The notes: a model not told the origin generated them from the letters alone. Shown: positions 53,586 to 61,459, numbered from the stretch's first letter. The stretch is 64,000 bases of DNA from Microbacterium sp. ET2 (GCF_030347395.1 NZ_CP128170.1:3534001-3598000), one strand, 5' to 3'. Translations and numbers: made by a program.

Positions 53586-53834
53586 ATGGCATTCACCAAC
53601 GACGAGGTCCTCGCCGGGCTCGCTGAGCTCATCACCGACGAAACCGGTATCTCAGCCGACGAGGTAGCCCTGGAGAAGTCGTTCACCGACGACCTCGACA
53701 TCGACTCGATCTCGATGATGACGATCGTCGTCAACGCCGAGGAGAAGTTCGGCGTGACGATCCCCGACGACGAGGTGAAGAACCTCAAGACCGTCGGCGA
53801 CGCCGTCACCTACATCACGTCGAACCAGGCGTAG
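53586..53834 (+). CDS. acpP: Acyl carrier protein
   Basis: An 82-residue acidic carrier of growing acyl chains. The phosphopantetheine attachment Ser is in DDLDIDSISMM (about residue 39), followed by the acidic helix II (TIVVNAEEKFGVTIPDDEV). CAGGAG before the ATG gives a strong ribosome site, and TAAACT about 46 bp upstream could be an extra -10. A 12-bp perfect stem just after its stop separates it from fabF, allowing more acpP than fabF transcript. Confidence 0.96.
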   Translation: MAFTNDEVLAGLAELITDETGISADEVALEKSFTDDLDIDSISMMTIVVNAEEKFGVTIPDDEVKNLKTVGDAVTYITSNQA

Positions 53835-53840
53835 CGCCCT

Positions 53841-53867
53841 CCGGTGGGGGCCCACGGCCCCCACCGG
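53841..53867 (+). terminator. Hairpin between acpP and fabF
   Basis: CCGGTGGGGGCC, CAC, then its exact complement: a 12-bp stem with 3-nt loop, 6 bp after the acpP stop and 27 bp before fabF. Without a T-tract it is probably a partial terminator or an mRNA-stabilising hairpin. Confidence 0.6.
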
Positions 53868-53894
53868 CACGACACACCGAGGAATCACCTTCGC

Positions 53895-55133
53895 ATGAGC
53901 ACGTCACGCATCGTCGTCACCGGAATCGGCGCCTCCTCCCCCATCGGCGCGACCGCGCCCGAGAGCTGGGAGGCGCTGCTCGAGGGAGCGTCCGGGACAC
54001 GCACCCTCGAGCACGAGTGGGTCGAGCAGTACCAGCTGCCCGTCACCTTCGCCGCTCAGGCCAAGGTGCGCCCCGACACCGTTCTCGAGCGTCCCATCGC
54101 CAAGCGGCTCGACCCGGCATCTCAGTTCGCCATGGTCGCGGCGATGGAGGCGTGGGAGGACGCCGGACGACCTGAGGTCGCTCCCGAGCGGCTCGGCATC
54201 GACTTCGCCACGGGTATCGGGGGCGTGTGGACGCTGTTGGACGCCTGGGACACCCTCCGCGAGAAGGGTCCCCGGCGGGTCATGCCCATGACCGTCCCGA
54301 TGCTGATGCCCAATGCCGCCGCGGGCAACCTCTCGCTGCACTTCGGAGCGAAGGCCTTCGCCCGCACGGTGGCCAGTGCCTGCGCATCGAGCACCGAGTC
54401 GATCGTCAACGCCGTCGAGCACCTGCGCGCGGGCCTTGCCGACGTCGTGATCGCCGGCGGCACGGAGTCTGCGATTCATCCGATCACGATCGCCTCCTTC
54501 GCCTCGATGCAGGCGCTGTCACGCCGCAACGACGACCCCGCCACCGCGTCTCGGCCCTGCAGCGTGGACCGTGACGGATTCGTCATGGGCGAGGGTGCGG
54601 GTGTCCTCATCCTCGAGACCGAAGAGCACGCGCGAGCCCGTGGAGCCAAGATCTACGCCGCGGTCGTCGGTGGCGGCGTCACCGCGGACTCGTACCACAT
54701 CACGGCGAACGACCCCGAGGGCGTGGGGGCGGCCCGCGCCGTGCGGATGGCGCTGGAGATGGCGGGCGCCTCGCCCGATGACGTCACCCACGTCAACGCC
54801 CACGCCACCTCGACGCCCGTCGGCGATCCGAACGAGTACACCGCACTCAAAACGATCTTCGGCGATCGGATCGACGAGATCCCGGTTTCGGCCACCAAGG
54901 CGTCCACGGGCCACCTTCTCGGCGGCACCGGTGCGCTCGAGGCGATCTTCACGATTCTGGCTCTCCGCGACCGCGTCGCCCCGCCCACCATCAACATCAC
55001 GACGCAGGACCCCCAGGTGCCGTTCCGCATCTCGGGCGAGAGCATGGAGCTCGGGCAGGGCGACCAGCTCGCCCTCAGCAACTCGTTCGGGTTCGGCGGG
55101 CACAACGCCGTGGCCGCGTTCGCGAGCGTCTGA
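53895..55133 (+). CDS. fabF: 3-oxoacyl-ACP synthase II
   Basis: A 412-residue elongating ketosynthase. Active-site Cys in VASACASSTES (about 163), first His in HVNAHATSTPVGD, second His in KASTGHLLGGTGALE. The N-terminal RIVVTGIGASSPIG and C-terminal SNSFGFGGHNAVAAF segments are typical of KAS II. The ATG at 53895 was chosen because it begins this N-terminus; an in-frame ATG at 53844 lies inside the upstream hairpin. GAGGAATC provides a ribosome site. A terminator follows. Confidence 0.96.
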   Translation: MSTSRIVVTGIGASSPIGATAPESWEALLEGASGTRTLEHEWVEQYQLPVTFAAQAKVRPDTVLERPIAKRLDPASQFAMVAAMEAWEDAGRPEVAPERLGIDFATGIGGVWTLLDAWDTLREKGPRRVMPMTVPMLMPNAAAGNLSLHFGAKAFARTVASACASSTESIVNAVEHLRAGLADVVIAGGTESAIHPITIASFASMQALSRRNDDPATASRPCSVDRDGFVMGEGAGVLILETEEHARARGAKIYAAVVGGGVTADSYHITANDPEGVGAARAVRMALEMAGASPDDVTHVNAHATSTPVGDPNEYTALKTIFGDRIDEIPVSATKASTGHLLGGTGALEAIFTILALRDRVAPPTINITTQDPQVPFRISGESMELGQGDQLALSNSFGFGGHNAVAAFASV

Positions 55134-55155
55134 GCTCACCCGTCCCTGCACGGCA

Positions 55156-55183
55156 GAGGCCCCCGACCTCGGTCGGGGGCCTC
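55156..55183 (+). terminator. Terminator after fabF
   Basis: GAGGCCCCCGAC, CTCG loop, then the exact complement: a 12-bp stem 22 bp after the fabF stop, before the convergent DUF3145 gene. Confidence 0.8.
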
Positions 55184-55289
55184 ACCTGTCTCCGTGCGTC
55201 GATTCGCGGTCCCGATCCCCGGGAGCGGTCACCGATCCACCGGTAGTGGCGCCTCGCGCACGGGATACGTCCGTCAGGTCACGAGGGGG

Positions 55290-55793
55290 TCATCCCACCT
55301 TGTGGAGCCAGACGACGGATGCCTCGTCTCCGGCGTGACGGAAGGGTTCGAGTTCGTCGTCCCACGCAGCGCCCAGCGCGACGTTCAATTCATGCTGCAG
55401 CTCCTGGACGTCGCCGGCGGCGATCTCCATCGCGTAGCGGAGGCGGTCCTCGCCGATGACGATGTTGCCTGCAGCATCCGTCTGGGCGTAGTGGATGCCG
55501 AGCCCCGGGGTGTGAAGCCACCTGCCTCCGTCGCTGCGCGGCGTGGGGTCTTCGGACACTTCGAACCGGAGGTGCTCCCAGCCGCGGATCGCCGTCGCCA
55601 ACGCGGCGCCCGTCCCCGCGGGACCCTCCCAATAGAACTCGGCGCGCCGACTTCCCGACAGCACCGGCTGGTCGGCCCACTCGAAAGTGACCGGCCGACC
55701 CAGGGCGCGGCCGACCGCCCACTCGAGGTGGGGGCACAACGCGCGTGGCGCGGAGTGGATGTAGATCACTCCACGCGCAGTGGTTGTCGCCAT
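55290..55793 (-). CDS. DUF3145 protein
   Basis: A 167-residue soluble protein confined to actinobacteria, commonly next to the fatty acid synthesis genes as here. Landmarks: ARGVIYIHSAPRALCPHLEWA, FEWADQPVLSGSRRAEFYWEG, and LHTPGLGIHYAQTDAAGNIVIGEDRLR. Function is unknown; conservation beside fabF suggests a link to lipid or envelope metabolism. GGAG five bases before the ATG at 55793 supports the start. A promoter overlapping an inverted repeat lies upstream. Confidence 0.9.
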   Translation of the reverse strand: MATTTARGVIYIHSAPRALCPHLEWAVGRALGRPVTFEWADQPVLSGSRRAEFYWEGPAGTGAALATAIRGWEHLRFEVSEDPTPRSDGGRWLHTPGLGIHYAQTDAAGNIVIGEDRLRYAMEIAAGDVQELQHELNVALGAAWDDELEPFRHAGDEASVVWLHKVG

Positions 55794-55870
55794 GATGACT
55801 CCGTTTCCTCAGGTACGTCTTCCCCTACGACCTGCGAAACGTCTGCTCCGGCGTGTTCGGTTGTGCGGCC

Positions 55871-55900
55871 ATTATCACCCGAGGATCGTCGGAATCACAA
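55871..55900 (-). promoter_or_regulatory. Promoter of the DUF3145 gene
   Basis: On the minus strand, TTGTGA (complement of 55895-55900) and GATAAT (complement of 55871-55876) with an 18-bp spacer form a recognisable -35/-10 pair about 80 bp before the start. Confidence 0.5.
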
Positions 55901-55915
55901 GCGTGTGATTCCGAC
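55888..55915. promoter_or_regulatory. 12-bp-arm inverted repeat over the DUF3145 -35 region
   Basis: GTCGGAATCACA, AGCG, then the exact complement. It covers the putative -35, as an operator would; being downstream of the oxygenase-like gene it could instead be a terminator. Confidence 0.55.
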
Positions 55916-55919
55916 ACGC

Positions 55920-55955
55920 CGAAGGCCTCGGTGCAGGTGCGCACCGAGGCCTTCG
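55920..55955 (-). terminator. Terminator after the oxygenase-like gene
   Basis: CGAAGGCCTCGGTGC, 6-nt loop, then the exact complement: a 15-bp stem about 18 bp past the stop of the minus-strand gene at 55973. Confidence 0.8.
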
Positions 55956-55972
55956 AACAGGGGGCGGGCGCC

Positions 55973-56746
55973 TCAGGCCTCGCTCATCGCCAGCTTCTCC
56001 TGCTGGCCCTTCGCGGCGTAGTAGGCGGCGCGGGCGGCGTCGCGACGCGCCTGCTCGACCTGACCGGCCTCGAGAACGTCCTGCGGCACGTCGACGATGT
56101 CGGTGTGGGGAACGCCGTTGTACTTCTCGATGTAGGCGTCCAGCTCCGGGCCCGACTCCCACGACGTGATCAGGCAGTAGCGCGGCTCGCTGCCGAGGTG
56201 GGTGGCGGCGTGCCACAGGCGCTGCGTGTCGATGATCAGCTGAGCACCCGCCGGCAGCGCGATGCGCACCTCGCCCTGGGGATCGGTGCGGTTCTCCCGC
56301 AGCACGAAGAAGCTGTCCTTGTCGTCGGTGAGGTTGAAGAACCCGCGGACGACCCAGCCGGTGCCGTCGGGGTTGAGACGGTTGTTGTCGTCCTGGTGCA
56401 GGTTGTACAGACAGTCGGCGTAGGAGTTCGGCTGCAGCTCGATGATGCGGCAGCGGCCCACATTCGCGCCCGGCTCGAGGGCTCGCTCGGTGAGGGTCGG
56501 CGCGATCGCCGTCTGAGAGTCGATCCACACCCCGTCCTTGTCGGTGCGCGGCGGCTTGTGGTTCCAGAAGCCGTTGCACTCGATCTCGCCCTTCGCCGAG
56601 GCCAGGGGTGCGAACCGGGTGTCACCGGATGACTTCCAGTCGACGTATTCGAGGTCGAGCCACTCCTTGGGATCGATCTCCTTGCCGTAGCTGTCCAGCA
56701 CCACGTAGCCGGTCTCTTCGAGAGCAGCTGACTTGATGTAACCCAT
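55973..56746 (-). CDS. Probable Fe(II)/2-oxoglutarate-type oxygenase, iron-regulated
   Basis: A 257-residue soluble protein. The pattern of a non-haem iron oxygenase is visible: His117-x-Asp119 in NLHQDDNN, a distal His179 in DTQRLWHAATHLG, and Arg189 ten residues later in EPRYCLITSW, which in this fold binds the 2-oxoglutarate carboxylate. The strand between (GWVVRGFFNLTDDKDSFFVL, then LPAGAQLIIDT) fits a double-stranded beta helix. The C-terminal 50 residues are an Ala-rich helix. A DtxR/IdeR-like box lies about 50 bp upstream, so it is probably expressed when iron is low. The substrate is unknown, and the family assignment rests on motif spacing only. Confidence 0.7.
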   Translation of the reverse strand: MGYIKSAALEETGYVVLDSYGKEIDPKEWLDLEYVDWKSSGDTRFAPLASAKGEIECNGFWNHKPPRTDKDGVWIDSQTAIAPTLTERALEPGANVGRCRIIELQPNSYADCLYNLHQDDNNRLNPDGTGWVVRGFFNLTDDKDSFFVLRENRTDPQGEVRIALPAGAQLIIDTQRLWHAATHLGSEPRYCLITSWESGPELDAYIEKYNGVPHTDIVDVPQDVLEAGQVEQARRDAARAAYYAAKGQQEKLAMSEA

Positions 56747-56793
56747 AGCGTTTTGCCCTTTCGTAGGTGGCCAGCACGTTTTAACAGGCCAAC

Positions 56794-56812
56794 TAAGGCA
56801 AGCCTACCTCCG
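56794..56812. promoter_or_regulatory. DtxR/IdeR-like iron box
   Basis: TAAGGCAAGCCTACCTCCG matches 13 of 19 positions of the TWAGGTWAGSCTWACCTWA iron-box pattern, with 12 matches in the first 13. It lies about 50 bp upstream of the oxygenase-like gene and 87 bp before the divergent DUF262 gene. Confidence 0.6.
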
Positions 56813-56898
56813 GCAGGCGCGGGAGCCCGGGGAGCCGGGGCCCGTTCATTAGACTCGACGCGGTCTGCCGCTGTCATCCCGAGGAGAGAACCGCCCCG

Positions 56899-58917
56899 AT
56901 GGTCACCGCCACGAACGTCGATGCCACCGCCGTCAACACGTTGCGCTGGCTCGCCTCCGGCGACCGCACCATCGTCGTCCCGGTCTATCAGCGGCAGTAC
57001 CGGTGGGACATCGGAAACTGCGAGCAGCTTCTCGCCGACATCCGAGCCGTCGCCGACTTCGACGACCGTCACATGCACTTCATCGGCTCCGTGCTCTCGG
57101 CGCTCTCGGACGACGAGCTCGTGCTCATCGACGGCCAGCAGCGCATCACCACGCTGATGCTCCTCGTGGCGGCTCTCCATCACGCCGTCGGCGACGACGA
57201 CCCCGCCCTCTCGGCGGAGCTTCAGGCCGTCCTTCTTCGTGATGGCGAGCCGGGCGAAGGGCTTCGGACGACGCTGCGCCCTCACCGGGCGTGGGCTGAC
57301 GTCTTCCGCTCGGTGATCCTCGGCAACGACGCCGATCCGGCCGTGCGGGAGTCGCGTTTCGCCGACAATTACGCCTTCTTCCGAAGCCAGGTGTCACCGG
57401 ACGAAGCACCGCGCATCTGGCGAGGCCTGCAGAAGCTCGAACATGTCGCGATCAGCCTCGGAGCCGGCGCCAACGCACAGCAGATCTTCGAGAGCCTGAA
57501 CTCCACGGGAGAGCCGCTGCGCGACCACGAGCTCATCCACAACTACGTGCTCATGGGCCTCTCGCACGCCGAGCAGGTGCGCATCGAGGAAGAGTACTGG
57601 CTGCCGATCGAACAGGCGACCGGTGAGAGCATCGCGGCGTTCTGGGAGCAGTACCTCGTCATGCGGACGGGCCGCGAGACCGAGGATGCCGCGGGCCGAG
57701 GCGTCTACGACGTCTTCCGCCATGAGTTCCCCCGTCTCGAACCCGGTGCACTGGACGCGCACGCGTCGGAGTGGCGTGAGTACGCCGAAATCCACCGCAT
57801 TCTGCGCGAACCCGAGCGGGAAGCCGATGAACAGGTCTCACGGCGGTTGGCCGGGGTCAGCGTGTTCGGAGCCGTCGCGTTCCCGCTCGTCATGCGGGCG
57901 TATCGGCGGTTCCGCGGCGGTGACCTCTCCCGGGACGCGCTTCTCAGCCTGCTGGAGCAGGTGGAATCGCTGCTGCTGCGGCGCACGATCGTGGGCATCG
58001 GCACCGAGCGGATCGTCGCACGCCTGTGTCGGGCCGAGCATGAGGGCACGGACGCGCTCAACAGAGCCATGGCCCGCATCACACCGAGCGACGAGCGCGT
58101 GTCGGTGGCGCTGAAGTACTCCGATCTCCCCCACCCGGCGTACGTCCTCACCCGACTGTTCGACGTCGATGCGGATGTCGACTGGGACATCGACCACATC
58201 GTGCCGCTCACACCGGGTGAATCGTGGAGCGGCGACGGAGCGCGCAGCTGGGCCGAGTATTCCGAGGACGAACAGAACAGCCACCGCGCTCTCGCGCGCA
58301 CCCTGGGGAATCTCGCGCTCCTCGAAGCAGAACACGGGCTGCAGGTCTTCGACGCGTCCTTCCCGCTGAAGCGCACCGGGTACGCCCGCTCCGCGGTGGA
58401 GGCGACAGCCGCACTGGCCGCGCAGGAGCGGTGGAGCACGAAAGAGATCTCAGCCCGCTCCGCCGCACTGACCGCGCTGTTCGTGCGCGTCTGGCCGCGC
58501 GCGGAGATCAGCGGCATCGACGACGACGGGTTGACCCCGGTGCTGGACGCCGTTCGCCGGCGAGGCTGGCCGCGGGGCTGGGAACGCGAGTGGGACTACG
58601 TGGAATACCGCGGTGAGCACTGGGAGGTCAAGGACATCCGCTACCTCTTCCATCGCGTCTTCGCGCGACTGTGGGCCGACGCACGCGACGCAGTCGTCGC
58701 ATTCAGCGCACGCCGGGGTGGACCGGTCTACCCCGAACGGGCGTGGACCGGCCAGTGGGATGCGCTCGACGCTGATCACCACCTCTATCTCGGGTGGGAT
58801 TCCAGCTACATGCTCGGCGCCGTCCAGGGCGTGCTCGCCGAGGCGGGGATCGCCGAGGAGGTGTTCGTGAAGTACTCCTACATCGGAGCAGTGATGTCCA
58901 CCGGCGTGCGACGCTGA
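56899..58917 (+). CDS. DUF262/DUF1524 protein (GmrSD-type, candidate defence nuclease)
   Basis: A 672-residue protein with both halves of GmrSD-type (type IV restriction) enzymes. The DUF262 domain has PVYQRQYRW (28-36), IDGQQRITTLMLL (from 77) and FESLNSTGEPL (about 197), the ParB-like nucleotide-binding motifs. The DUF1524 domain has the HNH-type DIDHIVPL (about 431) and NSHRALARTLGNLALLE (about 459). About 140 further residues (530-672) of unknown type follow, including YRGEHWEVKDIRYLFHRVF. Such proteins cut modified phage DNA, but this one stands alone, next to tRNA-Met. GAGGAG and a TAGACT -10 precede it. Confidence 0.87.
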   Translation: MVTATNVDATAVNTLRWLASGDRTIVVPVYQRQYRWDIGNCEQLLADIRAVADFDDRHMHFIGSVLSALSDDELVLIDGQQRITTLMLLVAALHHAVGDDDPALSAELQAVLLRDGEPGEGLRTTLRPHRAWADVFRSVILGNDADPAVRESRFADNYAFFRSQVSPDEAPRIWRGLQKLEHVAISLGAGANAQQIFESLNSTGEPLRDHELIHNYVLMGLSHAEQVRIEEEYWLPIEQATGESIAAFWEQYLVMRTGRETEDAAGRGVYDVFRHEFPRLEPGALDAHASEWREYAEIHRILREPEREADEQVSRRLAGVSVFGAVAFPLVMRAYRRFRGGDLSRDALLSLLEQVESLLLRRTIVGIGTERIVARLCRAEHEGTDALNRAMARITPSDERVSVALKYSDLPHPAYVLTRLFDVDADVDWDIDHIVPLTPGESWSGDGARSWAEYSEDEQNSHRALARTLGNLALLEAEHGLQVFDASFPLKRTGYARSAVEATAALAAQERWSTKEISARSAALTALFVRVWPRAEISGIDDDGLTPVLDAVRRRGWPRGWEREWDYVEYRGEHWEVKDIRYLFHRVFARLWADARDAVVAFSARRGGPVYPERAWTGQWDALDADHHLYLGWDSSYMLGAVQGVLAEAGIAEEVFVKYSYIGAVMSTGVRR

Positions 58918-58937
58918 GGAGCAGGGTTCCGGGCCGC

Positions 58938-58943
58938 TAGGCT
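58938..58943 (+). promoter_or_regulatory. -10 element for tRNA-Met
   Basis: TAGGCT, 9 bp before the tRNA 5' end. Confidence 0.45.
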
Positions 58944-58952
58944 CGGATACGA

Positions 58953-59029
58953 GGGGCGGTGGCCAAGCTGGTCAAGGCAGCGGGCTCATAACCCGACGAT
59001 CGTGGGTTCAAGTCCCACCCGCCCTACCA
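58953..59029 (+). tRNA. tRNA with CAT anticodon (tRNA-Met)
   Basis: Cloverleaf with acceptor GGGGCGG/CCGCCCT (G-T at the end pair), D-arm GGCCAAGCTGGTCAAGGC, anticodon loop CTCATAA (anticodon CAT), T-loop TTCAAGT, discriminator A and encoded CCA. Elongator Met is most likely; a tRNA-Ile read through lysidine has the same anticodon and cannot be excluded. Confidence 0.88.
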
Positions 59030-59045
59030 ACGGCGCCGATGAGGA

Positions 59046-60125
59046 TCAGCGGCGCGGGTCGTCGCGGTCGCGCACGGGCGGCTCGGGCCACACCTTCGCG
59101 ACGGCCTCCGTCACGCGGATCGATCCGGTGCTCGGGCCTGCGACAGTGCCGTCTCCGTCCGAACCGCGCGGGATGGGGATCTCCTTGCTGTCACTGACGA
59201 TCTGCGGGTGGTAGCGGGCCAGTTGGAACACCCCCCACACCGCGATGACGCCGGCGATCAGGAAGCCGATGTTGGCCCAGAGAGGCGCCGTCGCGGCTTC
59301 GCCGAGCACGATGAGGCCGATGAGGATCGCCACGATGGGATCGATCACCGTGAGGCCTGCGATGACGAGGTCGGGCGGCCCGGACGAGTACGCGGTCTGG
59401 ACGAAGTAGGCGCCGATGCCCGTTCCGACCAGCAGCGCGATCAGGCAGAGAAGCGTCAGCCACTCGAAGTTCTGGTTCTGGATCCGCACGATGATGACCT
59501 TCGCCAGCGTCGCGACGAATCCGTAGATCACTCCGGCGGCCATGATGTAGAACAGTGCGCCCATGCGCTTGCGAAGCCACACCCACAGACCCGCGAAGGC
59601 CACGGTGACTGCGGCCAGGATGAGGAGGATCGTGATGAGCTGCCCGTCGGAGATGGGCGACTCGGTGGCGAAGAGCGCCGCGATCGTGACGAAGATGAAG
59701 ATGCCGCCGACACATGCGCCGATGGCGATGAGCGACCGCCTGGTCGGCTTGTGCCCGCTGATCCGCGCGTTCAGCAGGGTGGTGATGACGAGCGCGATCG
59801 CACCGAGCGGTTGGACGACGATGAGCGGCGCGAACGACAGAGCTGCGAGTTGGCAGACGATCGCCAGAGCCAGCATCATGGTGCCGATCACCCACGACGG
59901 CCGCGACAGCAGACGCAGCAACTGACTGCCGCTGAGGCCTCCCGCCCCCCCGGCGCCGCTCATCTCTTCGACTTTTGCGACACCCCGGTGCTGGTACTGC
60001 GCGCCGAAAGACATGAACACCGCGCCCAGCAGTGCGAGCGGGATGCCGATCAGCAGTCCCGGATTCTGGAAGACACCGACGAGGACCTCGCCGACATCCT
60101 CCAGTTGTACGTCTGCGCTCAGCAC
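59046..60125 (-). CDS. DMT-superfamily (NIPA-like) transporter
   Basis: A 359-residue membrane protein with about nine predicted helices. The order of segments (LLIGIPLALLGAVFMSFGAQYQ, SWVIGTMMLALAIVCQLAAL, PLIVVQPLGAIALVITTLLNA, PPDLVIAGLTVIDPIVAILIG) matches the NIPA/EamA group of drug/metabolite transporters found in actinobacteria. The short cytosolic C-terminus is charged. The substrate is unknown (Mg2+ for eukaryotic NIPA proteins). The open frame runs far upstream, but the GTG at 60125 has a leaderless -10 and starts just before the first helix. It is divergent from def. Confidence 0.85.
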   Translation of the reverse strand: MLSADVQLEDVGEVLVGVFQNPGLLIGIPLALLGAVFMSFGAQYQHRGVAKVEEMSGAGGAGGLSGSQLLRLLSRPSWVIGTMMLALAIVCQLAALSFAPLIVVQPLGAIALVITTLLNARISGHKPTRRSLIAIGACVGGIFIFVTIAALFATESPISDGQLITILLILAAVTVAFAGLWVWLRKRMGALFYIMAAGVIYGFVATLAKVIIVRIQNQNFEWLTLLCLIALLVGTGIGAYFVQTAYSSGPPDLVIAGLTVIDPIVAILIGLIVLGEAATAPLWANIGFLIAGVIAVWGVFQLARYHPQIVSDSKEIPIPRGSDGDGTVAGPSTGSIRVTEAVAKVWPEPPVRDRDDPRR

Positions 60126-60131
60126 CCCTCG

Positions 60132-60137
60132 ACCATA
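60132..60137 (-). promoter_or_regulatory. -10 element, leaderless DMT gene
   Basis: TATGGT on the minus strand, 6 nt before the GTG at 60125. With the def element at 60156 it forms a compact divergent promoter. Confidence 0.5.
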
Positions 60138-60155
60138 CCCGCCGTGTCGCGTCGA

Positions 60156-60161
60156 TAGGCT
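60156..60161 (+). promoter_or_regulatory. -10 element, leaderless def
   Basis: TAGGCT, 6 nt before the ATG at 60168. Confidence 0.6.
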
Positions 60162-60167
60162 CGAGAC

Positions 60168-60734
60168 ATGGCCGTTCGACCGATTCGCATCATGGGAGAC
60201 CCGGTGCTCCACGCCCCCGCCGTTCCCGTGGAGGAGATCACCGACGAGGTCCGGTCGCTCGTCACCGACATGTTCGAGACGATGGACGCGGCCCCCGGCG
60301 TGGGTCTCGCGGCCCCCCAGGTCGGGGTGCCGCTGCGGATCTTCACCTACTCGTACGAGGACGACGAGGGTCTCCCCTGGCGCGGAGTGGTCATCAACCC
60401 CGAACTGTGGATGCTGCCGACGGTGCCCGGGGAGCCCGACCCCGACGAGGAGTCGGAGGGGTGCCTGTCGTTCCCGGGGGAACGATTCCCGCTTCGCCGT
60501 TCCGATCGGGTTCGTGTGACGGGGCACGACCTCGAGGGGAAGCCCGTCTCGCTGGATGTGGATGGGTGGCGGGCGCGCATCCTGCAGCACGAATTCGACC
60601 ACCTGGACGGTGTCCTGTACATCGACCGGCTGGGAGACGGGGAGTGGAAGACCGTGCAGAAGATCGCCCGCAAGCGGGGCTGGGGTCGTCCCGGCTCGAC
60701 ATGGATGCCCGGCGTCGACGATCTCGACGCCTGA
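60168..60734 (+). CDS. def: Peptide deformylase
   Basis: A 188-residue metalloenzyme that removes the formyl group from new proteins. All three motifs are intact: GVGLAAPQVG (motif 1), EGCLSFPG with the metal Cys (motif 2), and QHEFDHLDGVLY with the two metal His and catalytic Glu (motif 3). The N-terminal MAVRPIRIMGDPVL is typical. The C-terminus is short, ending WGRPGSTWMPGVDDLDA. Confidence 0.96.
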   Translation: MAVRPIRIMGDPVLHAPAVPVEEITDEVRSLVTDMFETMDAAPGVGLAAPQVGVPLRIFTYSYEDDEGLPWRGVVINPELWMLPTVPGEPDPDEESEGCLSFPGERFPLRRSDRVRVTGHDLEGKPVSLDVDGWRARILQHEFDHLDGVLYIDRLGDGEWKTVQKIARKRGWGRPGSTWMPGVDDLDA

Positions 60735-60870
60735 GACGCGTCCCCCTCCCACAGGCCGACAGGTGTTCGCGCAAGCGAGGGCCTGCCGTTGCGCGCGGGG
60801 GCGTTCCGCGTCGGGGAGAGCAGGAGTACCGTCGCGCACGTAGGCAAGAGAGAAGGAAGGTGAGGGCACC

Positions 60871-61248
60871 ATGTTCGAAGACGCGCATGGCGTCGCAGTG
60901 ATCGCCGCGTCGGATCTGGCTCGCGCGCGAGGATTCTATGAGGGCGTGCTCGGTCTGACCCCGGTGACGGAGCCGTCGGAGGAGGAGGTGTTCTATCGAC
61001 TCGGGCAGACGCAGGTTCTCGTATATCGCACGGGCTTCGCGGGCACGGCGAAGAACACGGTTCTCGCCATTGAGACCCCGCATCTGGAGAGGGACATGAC
61101 CTCGCTCCGCGAGCGCGGGGTGACGTTCGAGGAGTACGACTTCCCCGGCCTGACGACGGTCGACGGCGTCGCCGATCTGGAGGCGGAGAGGGCTGCGTGG
61201 TTCACGGACAGCGAGGGGAACGTGCTCGCGCTGAGCGAAAGGAAGTGA
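60871..61248 (+). CDS. VOC-family (glyoxalase-like) protein
   Basis: A 125-residue single-unit vicinal oxygen chelate protein: two beta-alpha-beta-beta-beta modules. The first starts GVAVIAASDLARARGFYEGVLGL, the second at NTVLAIETPHLERDMTSLRERGVTFEEYDFPG, and the last strand ends AAWFTDSEGNVLALSER. A metal-binding Glu is plausible in the last strands, but the activity (glyoxalase, dioxygenase or antibiotic binding) cannot be assigned. GGAAGGTGAGG before the ATG gives a ribosome site. A strong terminator follows. Confidence 0.88.
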   Translation: MFEDAHGVAVIAASDLARARGFYEGVLGLTPVTEPSEEEVFYRLGQTQVLVYRTGFAGTAKNTVLAIETPHLERDMTSLRERGVTFEEYDFPGLTTVDGVADLEAERAAWFTDSEGNVLALSERK

Positions 61249-61268
61249 GGCCGTCCCCGAACTGGAAG

Positions 61269-61300
61269 AAACGGCCCGGGGGTGGAGCCCCGGGCCGTTT
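61269..61300. terminator. Bidirectional terminator (VOC gene / tRNA-Asn)
   Basis: AAACGGCCCGGGG, 6-nt loop, then its exact complement ending TTT: a 13-bp stem with A- and T-tracts on either side, placed between the VOC gene and the convergent tRNA-Asn. Confidence 0.88.
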
Positions 61301-61303
61301 GCG

Positions 61304-61376
61304 CTCCCCCACTTGGACTCGAACCAAGAACCTATCGGTTAACAGCCGATTGCTCTGCCAATTGAGCTATGGAGGA
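61304..61376 (-). tRNA. tRNA-Asn (anticodon GTT)
   Basis: On the minus strand: acceptor TCCTCCA/TGGGGGA, D-arm AGCTCAATTGGCAGAGC, anticodon loop CTGTTAA (anticodon GTT), T-loop TTCGAGT, discriminator G at 61304. CCA is not encoded. A possible -10 (TAGCAT) lies about 40 bp upstream, with an 18-bp GC palindrome (61382-61399) between it and the tRNA. Confidence 0.95.
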
Positions 61377-61459
61377 ATGTCCCCGCGCCGCGGCGCGGGC
61401 AACCCGACCATGCTAGCAAACGCTGAGGGGTACCCGTGACATCCGACAGCAGAGCGACG

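Noticed and set aside
58953..59029. tRNA-Met as the attachment site of an integrated element
   Set aside because: No integrase and no direct repeat of the tRNA 3' end were seen in the flanking sequence available here.
61382..61399. 18-bp GC palindrome upstream of tRNA-Asn as an operator
   Set aside because: CCCGCGCCGCGGCGCGGG is perfect but all G/C and lies in the precursor of the tRNA; chance or RNA processing is as likely.
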